Source of the DNA: an uncultured Mycoplasmatota bacterium | GTDB lineage: Bacteria > Bacillota_I > Bacilli_A > RF39 > UBA660 | Reading direction: 5' to 3' | Assembly (NCBI GenBank): GCA_900545005.1 | Contig: UQXO01000002.1 | Span: forward strand, 1-64,000 | Length of the DNA stretch: 64,000 bases | Shown here: positions 8,062-17,098 of the stretch, piece after piece | Layout of the letters: each line of letters opens with the position of its first letter | How positions within the stretch are numbered: the first letter of the stretch is position 1 | Notes under the pieces: model-generated | The model's database searches: none | What the model saw: the letters and a program-made list of their open reading frames with translations, nothing else | Told to the model about the DNA's origin: nothing | Translations under genes and position numbers: made by a program

Positions 8062-9060
8062 TTTGGCAACAGGAAATTTAATATGAAATTCAAAGAAATT
8101 AGTATAATTGTCATTTTTCTTTATTTCACAACCATATTCATAATTAAGTGAAGTTAAAATTTCTTTTACCAAACTTAGTCCAACTCCTGTACCTTTTGAA
8201 ATACAACTTTTTCCTCTATACCCTCTTTCAAAAATTTTTTCCGTTTCATCAACACTTACAGAATTAGTTATATTACTAATGCTCACTTCTGTATATTCCG
8301 AAGTTTCTAAAAAATTAATATTTATGCAATCTTTTGAAATTGAATGTTTTATAGCATTTTCCAAAAGAATAAACATAACAAGATAAACATTATTTGTCAA
8401 AATAAGAATATTATCTTGATTTGGTGAAAGATTAATTTTTATTTTGCGTTTACTTGCCTGATATCTCAATGTTAATTTTAGCTTCATTAATTGTGGATAT
8501 ATTTTTGAATATATTCTGCGATTATTTGCTGGCATAGGGCCATCTAGAACGTTTAATCTGTAATTTATTAAATCGTATAATGAAGTTATGGCTTTAAGAT
8601 TATCGTCATTTTCCATTAAGTCATGATAACGAGCATCTATTGACTCAGTCATACTATTAAAGTATGAACCTATATTTCTTAGATCGTGTATACAATCTCT
8701 AAACTCAATATTGTTCATAATTAGTTGTTCAATGTCGGTAATTAAACTTATAATTTGAGTTCTTGTATAGATGTCAAAATCTTTTATTTTTTGAGATTGA
8801 CTTTCAATATTTTTTCTAACTTTTTGATCATAATCTTTTGTTATTATACAAGTATAAATTGTATTTCTATTATAAAAAGAATAAAATCCATATGGACATT
8901 TATGAATGCCTTTTAACTGATTTTCGAAAATTTCATCGTAGTACTTTTTACATTTTCTATTTTTGTTTTTAAGACATTCTTTACAAAATTTTGGTATTTT
9001 TTCTTCTGTATCACATAATAACTCGTGTGATGATTTATCATAAATTACTAACGATTTCAT
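8056..9060 (-). CDS. Soluble histidine kinase with Cys-rich N-terminal sensor
   Basis: The 334-residue protein has no membrane segment. The N-terminus is Cys-rich (Cys16, 26, 29, 37, 55, 71), including a CxxC and a CPYGF, suggesting a metal, Fe-S or redox sensor. A helical dimerisation region carries the likely phospho-acceptor His125 (HDLRN). The ATP-binding domain has the N-box LLENAIKH (232-239) and GTGVGLSLVK (290-299). The usual DxG of the G1 box is replaced by a SNIT segment, so ATP binding may be altered. Its start overlaps the receiver gene stop by one base (TAATG). With that receiver and the upstream ATPase it forms one operon. Kinase family firm; signal unknown. Confidence 0.85.
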   Translation of the reverse strand: MKSLVIYDKSSHELLCDTEEKIPKFCKECLKNKNRKCKKYYDEIFENQLKGIHKCPYGFYSFYNRNTIYTCIITKDYDQKVRKNIESQSQKIKDFDIYTRTQIISLITDIEQLIMNNIEFRDCIHDLRNIGSYFNSMTESIDARYHDLMENDDNLKAITSLYDLINYRLNVLDGPMPANNRRIYSKIYPQLMKLKLTLRYQASKRKIKINLSPNQDNILILTNNVYLVMFILLENAIKHSISKDCININFLETSEYTEVSISNITNSVSVDETEKIFERGYRGKSCISKGTGVGLSLVKEILTSLNYEYGCEIKKNDNYTNFFEFHIKFPVAKK

Positions 9061-9761
9061 TATTTACTCTCCAAATATAAATTAATTGCTTTAATAATTA
9101 AATTTATTATATCAACTACAGGTTGTAAATTTTCATATTTTTCTAATTCTTTATATAAATTCTTAGTGGTGTTTTCACCTTTCAATATGCTTCTAACATA
9201 GCAGTCTTCTAACACAGCTATACTTGTTATTGAGGCACCATTTTTTAACAAATTATCACGATTTGTTATCCAAAATTTTATAGGATCATTAATTTTTGAA
9301 ATATTTTCATCTATTATTTCAGCCAATTCTATACTTTTTAAGTTTTTTGTTATTATTCCGTCTACACATTCAGAATATCTGCTAATTTCAACGCTTTGAG
9401 GTTTATTGCTAAATATATAAACAATTTTTTCTGGGTAAGTGCTTTTAATAAGTTTAGCTAAGGCAGCACCTTGATATTTTTCACTTAAATTTGTTGCTAT
9501 GCCATTTATATCGCAAAATATAAAATCATAGGGTTCTATATCTGATATTTTAACAAACTTTTCCATTATCGTTATATCTAAATATCCAATACTCTTCAAA
9601 CCATTTTCATCGAATCCCTCATCATCGATAAATAATAGTCTTATATTTTTCTTATCTTTTATTGAGACGTTGTTTAACTTTACTTGAGATTTTTTTAAGT
9701 CTTCTATTGTTAAGAACTTCTTCATTACTTTAGATCTAAATAACATTTCTAAACATTCCAT
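9060..9761 (-). CDS. Receiver-domain response regulator without DNA-binding domain
   Basis: Residues 40-150 fold like a CheY receiver: acidic pair Asp46-Asp47, phospho-acceptor Asp84 (FCDIN), Ser118 (FSNKP) and Lys139 (ITKNL) are all in the expected places. The C-terminal 80 residues are helical, with no helix-turn-helix or enzyme motif that I recognise, so output is probably by protein contact. The start at 9761 follows a GGGGGG run at about 11 bases. It lies 16 bases after the ATPase gene and overlaps the kinase gene by one base, so the three are translated from one transcript. Confidence 0.8.
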   Translation of the reverse strand: MECLEMLFRSKVMKKFLTIEDLKKSQVKLNNVSIKDKKNIRLLFIDDEGFDENGLKSIGYLDITIMEKFVKISDIEPYDFIFCDINGIATNLSEKYQGAALAKLIKSTYPEKIVYIFSNKPQSVEISRYSECVDGIITKNLKSIELAEIIDENISKINDPIKFWITNRDNLLKNGASITSIAVLEDCYVRSILKGENTTKNLYKELEKYENLQPVVDIINLIIKAINLYLESK

Positions 9762-9777
9762 AATAATTTCATCCCCC

Positions 9778-11076
9778 CTATATAAAATTATCTATATATT
9801 CTACTAAATATAAAGGAATATTAATAATCTTCCCGTCTTTCTTTAAGTTATTAAGAGATAGTCTTATAGAAATTTCATTATTATTTTCTTTATTAAACCT
9901 AGTTAAACTATTGTTATTGGTACTATTCCCTGCTTTTACTTCAATAGGAATAACATTGTTCTTATACTGAATCACAAAATCTATTTCATTTCTATCAAAT
10001 GTATAATAATGTAAATCAGTATTAAATTTATTGCTTAGCATACTACATACGAAATTTTCTGTAAATGAGCCTTTAAACTCTTCAAATAAACGATCACCTT
10101 CAATTATGATATTACTATCTAAATCAGTCATTCTTCTAAGCAAGCCAACATCTAAAAGATATATTTTAAACGCTGATAAATCGTTATATGATGTCAATGG
10201 AAAAGCACATTTATTCAAGTTATAACATTTATAGACTAAATTAGCATCATTAAGCCAATTGAGAGCGCCTTCATATTCTCTTGCCCGAGCCCCTTCTTTA
10301 ATCGTCTGATAAACAAACTTCTTATTATCCTTGGCTAGTTGTGACGGAATGCCATCCCAGACGATAGCAACTTTAATTGCTTCATTGGCCGTTAAATGTT
10401 TAGAAAAATCATCTTTATAGGCTAATAAAATATTTTTTTGTAAATAATTTACTCTCTCAATATCTTTATCATTAACCCAACTATTAACGACTTCTGGCAT
10501 TCCACCGATAATATAATATTTCTTTAGTTGTTCAATTAATTGTTCTTCAAATATTTTAGGTATTTCCTTAATCTCCTTTAAAGATTTCATATATTCTACT
10601 AAATTTTCTTTACCGTCTGCTAACAAAAATTCACTAAAAGTCATCGGATATAAAGTTAAATAATCTATTTTACCAACAGGAAAAGAGGTATGAGACAATT
10701 TTATTCCCAATAAAGAACCCGCTGCTACTATATGATACTCTGGAGTTTCTTCCTCAAAATATTTTAAAGAATTTAAAGCATTTGGGCATTCTTGAACTTC
10801 ATCAAATATTATTAAAGTAGCTCCTGGTTTTATTTTCTTACCAACAACAAATGATAACTGTTCAATTATTCTCTTAGGATCTTTAGTATTTAAGAATAGT
10901 TCTCTTAAAGCTTCATCATGATCAAAGTTAAAATAAGCCATATCTTCATAATAATCTCTAGCAAATTCTTTTAGAAGATAAGTCTTTCCTACCTGTCTTG
11001 CTCCTCTTAAAATCAAAGGCTTACGATACTTACTATCTCTCCATTCTATCAATTTATTCATTAATAATCTTTTCAA
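9778..11076 (-). CDS. ATPase with AAA_14 and DUF4143 domains
   Basis: The 432-residue protein has a typical AAA_14 ATPase (Walker A GARQVGKT at 25-32, Walker B LIIFDEVQE about 88-96, AAGSLLG sensor region). A C-terminal DUF4143 region has a PD-(D/E)XK-like signature (EIDFVIQ then PIEVKAG near 365-385), so it may bind or cut nucleic acid. The start is TTG at 11076, set by AGGTGAT about 7 bases upstream; the internal ATG has no site. These proteins are widespread, often accessory, and of unsettled function. Co-transcription with a receiver/kinase pair is unusual, as is the triple repeat in its leader. Confidence 0.88.
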   Translation of the reverse strand: MKRLLMNKLIEWRDSKYRKPLILRGARQVGKTYLLKEFARDYYEDMAYFNFDHDEALRELFLNTKDPKRIIEQLSFVVGKKIKPGATLIIFDEVQECPNALNSLKYFEEETPEYHIVAAGSLLGIKLSHTSFPVGKIDYLTLYPMTFSEFLLADGKENLVEYMKSLKEIKEIPKIFEEQLIEQLKKYYIIGGMPEVVNSWVNDKDIERVNYLQKNILLAYKDDFSKHLTANEAIKVAIVWDGIPSQLAKDNKKFVYQTIKEGARAREYEGALNWLNDANLVYKCYNLNKCAFPLTSYNDLSAFKIYLLDVGLLRRMTDLDSNIIIEGDRLFEEFKGSFTENFVCSMLSNKFNTDLHYYTFDRNEIDFVIQYKNNVIPIEVKAGNSTNNNSLTRFNKENNNEISIRLSLNNLKKDGKIINIPLYLVEYIDNFI

Positions 11077-11100
11077 AATTCATCACCTAAAATAATAATA

Positions 11101-11177
11101 TCACACTTTTGCACGTATTTTAACCCTTTTCATCACACTTTTGCATACTTTTTTGACTAATTTATCACATTTTTGTA
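11101..11177 (-). promoter_or_regulatory. Three operator-like direct repeats with exact 32-bp period
   Basis: On the plus strand TCACACTTTTGCA occurs at 11101-11113 and 11133-11145, and TCACATTTTTGTA at 11165-11177. The 32-bp period is close to three helical turns, so all copies face the same side of the DNA. They lie just upstream of the ATPase TTG start, as an operator or iteron array would. Confidence 0.6.
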
Positions 11178-11189
11178 AAAAATACTCAA

Positions 11190-11224
11190 TTATACTTAAA
11201 AAACAACACCCATAGGTGATGCCT
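11190..11224 (-). terminator. Terminator of the 496-residue protein gene
   Basis: A GC-containing hairpin (CACC paired with GGTG, 7-bp arms with one mismatch) is followed on the minus strand by a run of T. It lies 13 bases after the stop codon at 11237. Confidence 0.6.
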
Positions 11225-11236
11225 CTATCATAATTA

Positions 11237-12727
11237 TTATAATTTATAAACTTTAGGAAATTCTTCTGCTTCTTTTAAAAGATTCATCTTCATATTAATA
11301 CCTAGATTAATTCTAATAGCCCCTAGAATTCCATCATAGACAATACAACCTTTGAAAGGAATTAAACTAGTTTCTACTGGATAAGGTAAATCTTTATAAT
11401 CAATTATTTCATCAATTGGACACCTTAATCCTTTAACCATATAAATAGTATTATTATTACTAAACAAAGTATATTCTAAGTCATATTTATATATAAAGAA
11501 ATTACCTCTAATAGTTCTTTTAAAGTCTTTTAAATATTCTAATTCTACTTTACTAAATTTATAAGGATTTTCTTTAACTACTCTATCTACTATTGTCTCT
11601 TTATTTTCAAAGAACTTATTAATAACAGGATATAAGTCAGCAGGATTTAAATACTTACTCTTATATATTTTAAGAGTCTCATTAATCTTATATTCTTGAT
11701 TAGTATATTCTAAAAGAGCAAAATATAATTTATAAAATAAATCACAGTCTTTAGGATGTAAGCTAGCATTTACTTGCTTTTGGTAAGTGTAATCCCTTTC
11801 TTCTTCAAACTTATTATGTTTTAAGATATCTTTAGCATATTCTTCTTTAGTTAATAATTGATATTTACTAGAAGGCATTTTATCCATTACTTCATCTAAT
11901 TTAGCTGTACTAAGGCCAAAGCTATTAAGTAGTTCTTTAAGACTACTTCTATCATCATCAAATAAAACATAATGAGTAACAAATTCTTGTAAAATTGGTG
12001 ATTTTAATTTCTCCATAAAAGTATTAACCTCTTTATTTTTCTTATCATAGCCATAATAGAAAACGTTAATAAACATTTCATCATCAATAACTTTGATACC
12101 CATTTTCTTAGTTTCATATAACGAAATTAATTCATCAGTAAAATCCATATAAGAATGATATACTAACAAATAATCATAGGCTTTATGATAAGTAATAAAA
12201 GTATAATATTTAAATAATAGACTATCTAACAATAATTTATTATATTCTTCACTGGATATCTCATAAATACTACTAAAAATCATAACCATGTTATCATAAC
12301 GTTCAAGTCCTAATAGTCTCATAGCGCCAAGAAGTGGGATAATTAAGTCTTCTTCATGTTGTTTAGCTTTTAAATCTAACTTAGTTATTGCTTCTTTAAT
12401 ACTGTTTTCTAAACCATCCATAAGAGTTACTTCATCACTAGTTAATTTAATTAATAATTTAGATGATAAATTACTAAGGATAAAGTCTTGTAGTTCATTA
12501 ATATTTTGGATCTTTATTTTCTTTTTGGCTACTAGTTCCTTTAAAAATGTTAATTCTTTTAAGGTGCAAATACTAATGATATTATGATAATCTTCATACT
12601 CGCTTTCAATTACTTCAAGCATTTTATTTCTTGTTATCTTATCATAGTTCTTAATCCTAACGTTAAGGACTCGATAAATGTCATAAATATCTTCCTTCGT
12701 AAATTTTTTTAAATATTCTTTATTCAT
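11237..12727 (-). CDS. Helical cytosolic protein of unknown function
   Basis: This 496-residue protein has no signal peptide or membrane segment and is predicted by eye to be almost all helix. It is rich in Leu, Lys and Tyr, with short repeated helix pairs through the middle and a more beta-like last 80 residues. The first 45 residues (LKKFTKEDIYDIYRVLN, RNKMLEVIES) have a SAP-like feel, but I cannot name a family. It is a single-gene unit with its own terminator. Composition matches its neighbours, so there is no sign of recent transfer. Confidence 0.75.
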   Translation of the reverse strand: MNKEYLKKFTKEDIYDIYRVLNVRIKNYDKITRNKMLEVIESEYEDYHNIISICTLKELTFLKELVAKKKIKIQNINELQDFILSNLSSKLLIKLTSDEVTLMDGLENSIKEAITKLDLKAKQHEEDLIIPLLGAMRLLGLERYDNMVMIFSSIYEISSEEYNKLLLDSLLFKYYTFITYHKAYDYLLVYHSYMDFTDELISLYETKKMGIKVIDDEMFINVFYYGYDKKNKEVNTFMEKLKSPILQEFVTHYVLFDDDRSSLKELLNSFGLSTAKLDEVMDKMPSSKYQLLTKEEYAKDILKHNKFEEERDYTYQKQVNASLHPKDCDLFYKLYFALLEYTNQEYKINETLKIYKSKYLNPADLYPVINKFFENKETIVDRVVKENPYKFSKVELEYLKDFKRTIRGNFFIYKYDLEYTLFSNNNTIYMVKGLRCPIDEIIDYKDLPYPVETSLIPFKGCIVYDGILGAIRINLGINMKMNLLKEAEEFPKVYKL

Positions 12728-12740
12728 AAGTTATCTTTAT

Positions 12741-12775
12741 AATCAACGTTATAGAAATATTAATTTCTGTTGATT
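12741..12775. repeat. Interrupted inverted repeat upstream of the 496-residue protein gene
   Basis: AATCAAC (12741-12747) and AGAAAT (12753-12758) pair with ATTTCT (12763-12768) and GTTGATT (12769-12775); one arm carries a 5-base bulge. It starts 14 bp before the ATG, where an operator or leader hairpin could act. Confidence 0.4.
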
Positions 12776-12894
12776 AATTACTCCTTTGTCCTTATTATAA
12801 AGAAAAAAATTAGTAACGTAAACTATTTTTATAACTAGGATAAATTTCTCTTAATAAGTTTTCAAATTCAATTTATCAAGATATTTAGAAGTAT

Positions 12895-12924
12895 TAAAAA
12901 ACTAATCTTGTTTTAAGACTAGTC
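12895..12924 (-). terminator. Terminator overlapping the end of the 180-residue protein gene
   Basis: Stem 12901-12907 with 12918-12924 (one G-T pair), then a T run on the minus strand. The upstream arm lies in the last codons. Confidence 0.55.
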
Positions 12925-13444
12925 TTCTCTTTACTCTTGGTAGTTCTTGTTTGATAATTTCATCATAAGTCGTAGCTTTTTCTAAATAACAAGTTTCTCC
13001 ACTTAAAGAATAATTACCATCTTTAACATAGAAAGCAGGTATAATAGTATATTTATGATAGCCACTTTCTTCATAGTAGTTATAATCATCAAAATAGGGA
13101 TTTACTTGATAAGCTAGAGTAATACCTTTATAATTATAAAGTGCTATATATTCATTATAACCATTAAATCTCGTATATTTATAGTCTTTATCACCATCTA
13201 TATCAATGATAGGTTTAGTTCTTTGAAATTGATATCCTAATGGTATAGATTCTTTTAAATAATCTTCTAGACTAATAAAGTCTTTGGTTAATTCTTCTTC
13301 ATTAGAATAAATTCTTTTCGTATCAAGACAAGTTAGTTCTAAAGATGAACCACTTCTTAGATGCCAAAAGTCATTAGTATGCTCTAAGGATATAGATTTA
13401 TTTATAATATCAATATCTCTTTTTATATATAAGTTACTTTTCAT
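12902..13444 (-). CDS. Hypothetical protein, 180 residues
   Basis: A Tyr-rich soluble protein (many Tyr/Asp around residues 85-135) with no recognised domain. Start chosen at ATG 13444, which has GGGGGA five bases before it; an in-frame TTG six codons upstream would place that purine run inside the gene. It is a monocistronic unit with its own terminator. The segment with IDIDGDKDYKY near residues 80-90 is acidic but is not a canonical calcium loop. Confidence 0.65.
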   Translation of the reverse strand: MKSNLYIKRDIDIINKSISLEHTNDFWHLRSGSSLELTCLDTKRIYSNEEELTKDFISLEDYLKESIPLGYQFQRTKPIIDIDGDKDYKYTRFNGYNEYIALYNYKGITLAYQVNPYFDDYNYYEESGYHKYTIIPAFYVKDGNYSLSGETCYLEKATTYDEIIKQELPRVKRRLVLKQD

Positions 13445-13496
13445 AAGTTCCCCCAGACACAATATTCACTATACTATAAAATTCTTCTTTTGACAA

Positions 13497-13520
13497 TGAA
13501 AAAAGAACTTAATAGTTCTT
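13497..13520 (-). terminator. Terminator of the DUF805 gene
   Basis: A 7-bp stem (13503-13509 with 13514-13520) and T tail on the minus strand, overlapping the stop codon. Confidence 0.65.
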
Positions 13521-13893
13521 AAAGTTTAGTACCATAGTTATTATTAACATCAACACTAGGACTACATTCTTGGACTAAGACAATAATCCACCCTACTATA
13601 GGAATTAGACTCATTAAAAGATACCAACCAGATTTATTAACATCATGCATTCTTCTAACACTTTGAGCAAGTCCTGGGATTAAAATTAAAATAAAATAAA
13701 TATAAGATATTAAATCCATTATATTTAGTTTACCAATAATGGGAAAATTTGTAAAAAGACCAGATAAGAATCCTAAGACGATACCAATCAAAAAATTAAT
13801 TAAGACACTCATCCAATAATCTTTTCTCGTAGTACGATCTTGAAAGTTAAAATAATTTTTCCACATCTTTATGTAAGAATCCATATAAAACAC
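13519..13893 (-). CDS. DUF805 family small membrane protein
   Basis: This 124-residue inner-membrane protein has the DUF805 pattern: an N-terminal amphipathic YFNFQDRTTRKDYW segment, three to four hydrophobic helices, and the family motif SVRRMHDVNKSGWYLL near residues 85-100. The function of the family is unknown. The start may be GTG 13893 (AAAGG four bases before it) or ATG 13884 (thirteen bases after it); neither spacing is ideal. Confidence 0.9.
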   Translation of the reverse strand: MFYMDSYIKMWKNYFNFQDRTTRKDYWMSVLINFLIGIVLGFLSGLFTNFPIIGKLNIMDLISYIYFILILIPGLAQSVRRMHDVNKSGWYLLMSLIPIVGWIIVLVQECSPSVDVNNNYGTKL

Positions 13894-13952
13894 ACTACCT
13901 TTCTATATTAATTATATAATAAATAATCCTAATTAGAAAGATAAAAATAGTC

Positions 13953-13992
13953 AAAAAAAAAATAGTCCTAGCGTTCAGCTTTAAGACTATCT
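13953..13992 (-). terminator. Terminator of the pcrA/nucleotidyltransferase operon
   Basis: Hairpin with outer arms ATAGTC (13962-13967) and GACTAT (13985-13990) and inner GC pairs, followed on the minus strand by nine T (13953-13961). Confidence 0.75.
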
Positions 13993-14004
13993 ATTTAAAG
14001 ATAT

Positions 14005-14898
14005 TTAATTCCACAAGTTATTTGGATATTCTCCCGCTTTTACTAATTCTTTTAGGGAATCTCTAACTAACTTAGCATCTTCTTTATAAGTTACCCCATA
14101 CCAAACACTAGAAGTATTTAAGACTTTAACCGTAATATCTTTCTTGTTTAAATGTTTAGTAATAACATCTGGTATTAAGAATTCTCCCTCTAACAAGTTA
14201 TCTTCATGGTTCTTAAAGTATTCTAAGATATCTTGATCTAAAATATTAAAAATATCTTTGGTAAATAAGAACATATTCATTGATACTAAGGTATCAGTAG
14301 TAACGGTAAATGATGGGGCCCCATCTAGAGGACTAGCCGTAATAATACCATCAACACTTTCTACTTTAGACTCAACTAGGTTGGTTAGTAAACCATTTAG
14401 AGAGGTACAAACGCCTCTTTTAACAGAGCCATTACTAGTTAAGGTATTTTTTACTTGATACCCAACCATGCCAAAGTTATGACCATTTGCTCCATTTTTT
14501 AAGAACTCAGCGGCTTTTTGATAAGCATCAGCGCCATAAAAATCATCGGCATTGATAATGGCAAAATTTTCTTTGACAACATCACGACAGCAATAGATTG
14601 CATGGGCTGTTCCCCAAGGTTTAATGCGATTGCTACCTAGATATTTTGGAGGAATATTATCCATATCCTGGTAGACATATGAAACCTCAATTTTACCTTC
14701 TACTCTTTTGCCAATAGTTTCTTTAAAAACTTCAGCATTTTCTCTTTTAATAATAAAGATTACTTTTGAAAAACCAGCTTTAATAGCATCATAGATTGAA
14801 TAATCGATGATGAATTCACCATTTGGTCCCATTGGTTCAATTTGTTTTAAACCACCGAATCTTGAACCCATTCCGGCAGCCATAATTACTAATTCCAT
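14005..14898 (-). CDS. Sugar-1-phosphate nucleotidyltransferase (NTP_transferase family)
   Basis: The 297-residue enzyme would couple a sugar phosphate to an NTP to give a nucleotide sugar. The N-terminal nucleotide-binding signature is MAAGMGSRFGGLKQ (residues 6-19); the metal-binding Asp pair is in INADDFYG near residue 118. It lacks the long C-terminal hexapeptide domain of GlmU, and its exact sugar is not evident. It begins 1 base after pcrA and shares its transcript. The substrate may feed the sugar transferase at 4118, but that link is a guess. Confidence 0.88.
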   Translation of the reverse strand: MELVIMAAGMGSRFGGLKQIEPMGPNGEFIIDYSIYDAIKAGFSKVIFIIKRENAEVFKETIGKRVEGKIEVSYVYQDMDNIPPKYLGSNRIKPWGTAHAIYCCRDVVKENFAIINADDFYGADAYQKAAEFLKNGANGHNFGMVGYQVKNTLTSNGSVKRGVCTSLNGLLTNLVESKVESVDGIITASPLDGAPSFTVTTDTLVSMNMFLFTKDIFNILDQDILEYFKNHEDNLLEGEFLIPDVITKHLNKKDITVKVLNTSSVWYGVTYKEDAKLVRDSLKELVKAGEYPNNLWN

Positions 14899-14899
14899 A

Positions 14900-17008
14900 T
14901 TAATTTACCTTTCTAATCCCCTTAAAACTCTTTCTAACCTTTTTTACTCCGAATCTGGCACTAAAAGCAATAGTATAATAAGTATCATCGAGAGCAACAA
15001 TAATTCCTCGTCCGAAGAGGCTATGCATTAGATGATCTCCTACTTTTAAAGGCACAGTATCTGATGTATTATAAAATACACTCTTATCGTGATGCATACC
15101 ATTATGAATTTCAGAAGCATAAGTCGGTATCTTTTTTTCAATGTCTAAAAGATTCTTATCAATCTCTCCAATAAATCTGGAAGGAGGATTAACTTGCTCA
15201 CGACCATATAAAATTCTTCTTTTGGCATTTGTTAAGAACAAACGTTTACGGGCTCTGGTAATTCCCACATAACAAAGACGACGTTCCTCTTCAATTTCAG
15301 TCTCACTCCCAAATGCATTTTGATGAGGAAAAATTCCTTCTTCTAAACCACAGATAAAGACACAATCAAACTCTAAGCCTTTAGCACTATGAAGAGTCAT
15401 CAAAGTAACAGCATCTTTTTCTTCTTTATGTTCAGACATATCGGCTACTAAAGATATCTCTTCTAAAAAATCACTTAAGTTTACAGAACCAGTTCTCTCT
15501 TCAAAGGAAGCAGTCACTGACTTAAACTCTTCTAAGTTATCCAAACGAAGATCATTTTCTAAAGACTTTTCACTTTCTAAAGATGCCCGCATCCCACTTT
15601 TATCAATAACATAATCCACAAATTCTGTTAAAGACAATTCTTCCTGAGCCTTAATCATATCATTAATTAAGTCTTTAAATACTAATTCTTTACCTTTCGT
15701 AATAGATGCAAACATACTGGTATTATTTTCCCTAGCTATAGCACTTAAATTCTCAACAGCCTTCTCCCCAATTCCTCTTTTCGGTTCATTAATTACTCTT
15801 CTAAGGGCAATATCATCATCTTGATTACAAATAAGTTTCAAATAACTTAATAAATCTTTGATTTCTTTTCGTTGATAGAAGTAATAAGCACCGACAACAT
15901 TATAAGGAATATTTTCTTTTAAGAAGACTTCTTCTAATAAACGTGATTGACCATTAGTGCGATAAAGAATCCCAATATCTTTATAATCATACCCCTCATT
16001 ATAAAGCTTCTTAATCTTCTCAATAATAGTTAAAGCTTCATCTTTACCATTTTCACAAACTATATACTGAGTTTTAAGACCATCGCCAATCGTTCCTTTT
16101 AGATTAAGCTCTTTTCGCTCTTTATTATTTCTAATAACACAGTTAGCACATTCTAGGATGTTATTGGTACTACGATAATTATTTTCTAAAGTAACAACTA
16201 AACAGTTTTTATAGTCTTTTTCGAAGTTTAAAATATTTCGGAAATTAGCATTTCTAAAACCATAAATTGATTGATTAGCATCCCCAACAACAAATAGATT
16301 TTGGTATTTATGCGCTAATAGTTTATTAAATTGATACTGAACTTCATTAGTATCTTGATACTCATCAACTAAAATATACTTAAATTTCTCTTGATAATGC
16401 TCGAGAACTTCTTGATGTTCTTTGAAAAGCTTAACTGGTAAGACTAATAAGTCATCAAAATCAACAGAATTATTCTTATGAATTAACTCTTCATAAGTCT
16501 CATAAATATTTAAGACTTGTTGTTCCATAGCCGTATTAAAAAGATTAGTAATTTCTCTTGGACTTAAATTTTCATTTTTAATAAAACTAATTCTATTTCG
16601 AACATAAGAAGGAGCCAGCATCTTGGGATCAATCCCTTTATCCTTCATAATTCTTTTAATAAGACTTAAGACATCATCACTATCTAAGATAGTAAAAGTA
16701 GAAGTTAAGTTACAAAGAGAACAATTTTCTCTTATAATTCTTACTCCTAAGGAATGAAATGTTCCTACAAAAGCCTTATTATCAGGAACCAAAGACTCAA
16801 GACGTTCCTTCATTTCTTTAGCAGCTTTATTAGTAAATGTTATAGCTAAAATATTATAAGAAGGTATTCCTTGGTCAATTAGATAAGCAATTCTGGTGGT
16901 TAAGACTCTTGTTTTCCCCGAACCAGCCCCCGCTAAAACAAGACAAGGTCCTTCTAAATGAGTAACAGCTTTATATTGTTCTTCGTTCAAGTTTTTTAAA
17001 TAATCCAT
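14900..17008 (-). CDS. pcrA: ATP-dependent DNA helicase PcrA/UvrD
   Basis: A superfamily 1A 3'-5' helicase for repair and for removing RecA and replication blocks. At 702 residues it is slightly short of the usual 720-740. Visible motifs: Q motif LNEEQYKAV, Walker A AGAGSGKT (about 26-33), motif Ia FTNKAAKEM, motif II VDEYQDTN, motif III GDANQSIYGFR, motif IV YRSTNNI, motif V TLMTLHSAKGLEF and motif VI YVGITRARKRL. The C-terminus keeps the Tudor-like RNA-polymerase-binding end (VGDHLMHSLFGRGIIVALDD). It is followed after 1 base by the nucleotidyltransferase gene; the ligase gene ligA, its common neighbour, is not here. Confidence 0.96.
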   Translation of the reverse strand: MDYLKNLNEEQYKAVTHLEGPCLVLAGAGSGKTRVLTTRIAYLIDQGIPSYNILAITFTNKAAKEMKERLESLVPDNKAFVGTFHSLGVRIIRENCSLCNLTSTFTILDSDDVLSLIKRIMKDKGIDPKMLAPSYVRNRISFIKNENLSPREITNLFNTAMEQQVLNIYETYEELIHKNNSVDFDDLLVLPVKLFKEHQEVLEHYQEKFKYILVDEYQDTNEVQYQFNKLLAHKYQNLFVVGDANQSIYGFRNANFRNILNFEKDYKNCLVVTLENNYRSTNNILECANCVIRNNKERKELNLKGTIGDGLKTQYIVCENGKDEALTIIEKIKKLYNEGYDYKDIGILYRTNGQSRLLEEVFLKENIPYNVVGAYYFYQRKEIKDLLSYLKLICNQDDDIALRRVINEPKRGIGEKAVENLSAIARENNTSMFASITKGKELVFKDLINDMIKAQEELSLTEFVDYVIDKSGMRASLESEKSLENDLRLDNLEEFKSVTASFEERTGSVNLSDFLEEISLVADMSEHKEEKDAVTLMTLHSAKGLEFDCVFICGLEEGIFPHQNAFGSETEIEEERRLCYVGITRARKRLFLTNAKRRILYGREQVNPPSRFIGEIDKNLLDIEKKIPTYASEIHNGMHHDKSVFYNTSDTVPLKVGDHLMHSLFGRGIIVALDDTYYTIAFSARFGVKKVRKSFKGIRKVN

Positions 17009-17036
17009 AGTATCACTCTTTTCATCAGGTAATTAA

Positions 17037-17042
17037 ATTATA
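17037..17042 (-). promoter_or_regulatory. -10 element of pcrA
   Basis: A perfect TATAAT on the minus strand, about 30 bases before the pcrA ATG. The -35 (TTTCCT after 17 bases) is poor. Confidence 0.45.
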
Positions 17043-17063
17043 CCAAAGGTTATAATTAAAGGA

Positions 17064-17098
17064 AAGAAAAAGCGACTTAGAGATATTCTATAATCGCT
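17064..17098 (-). terminator. Terminator after the 95-residue protein gene
   Basis: AGCGA/TCGCT arms (17071-17075 with 17094-17098), then a T-rich tail on the minus strand. Confidence 0.55.
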
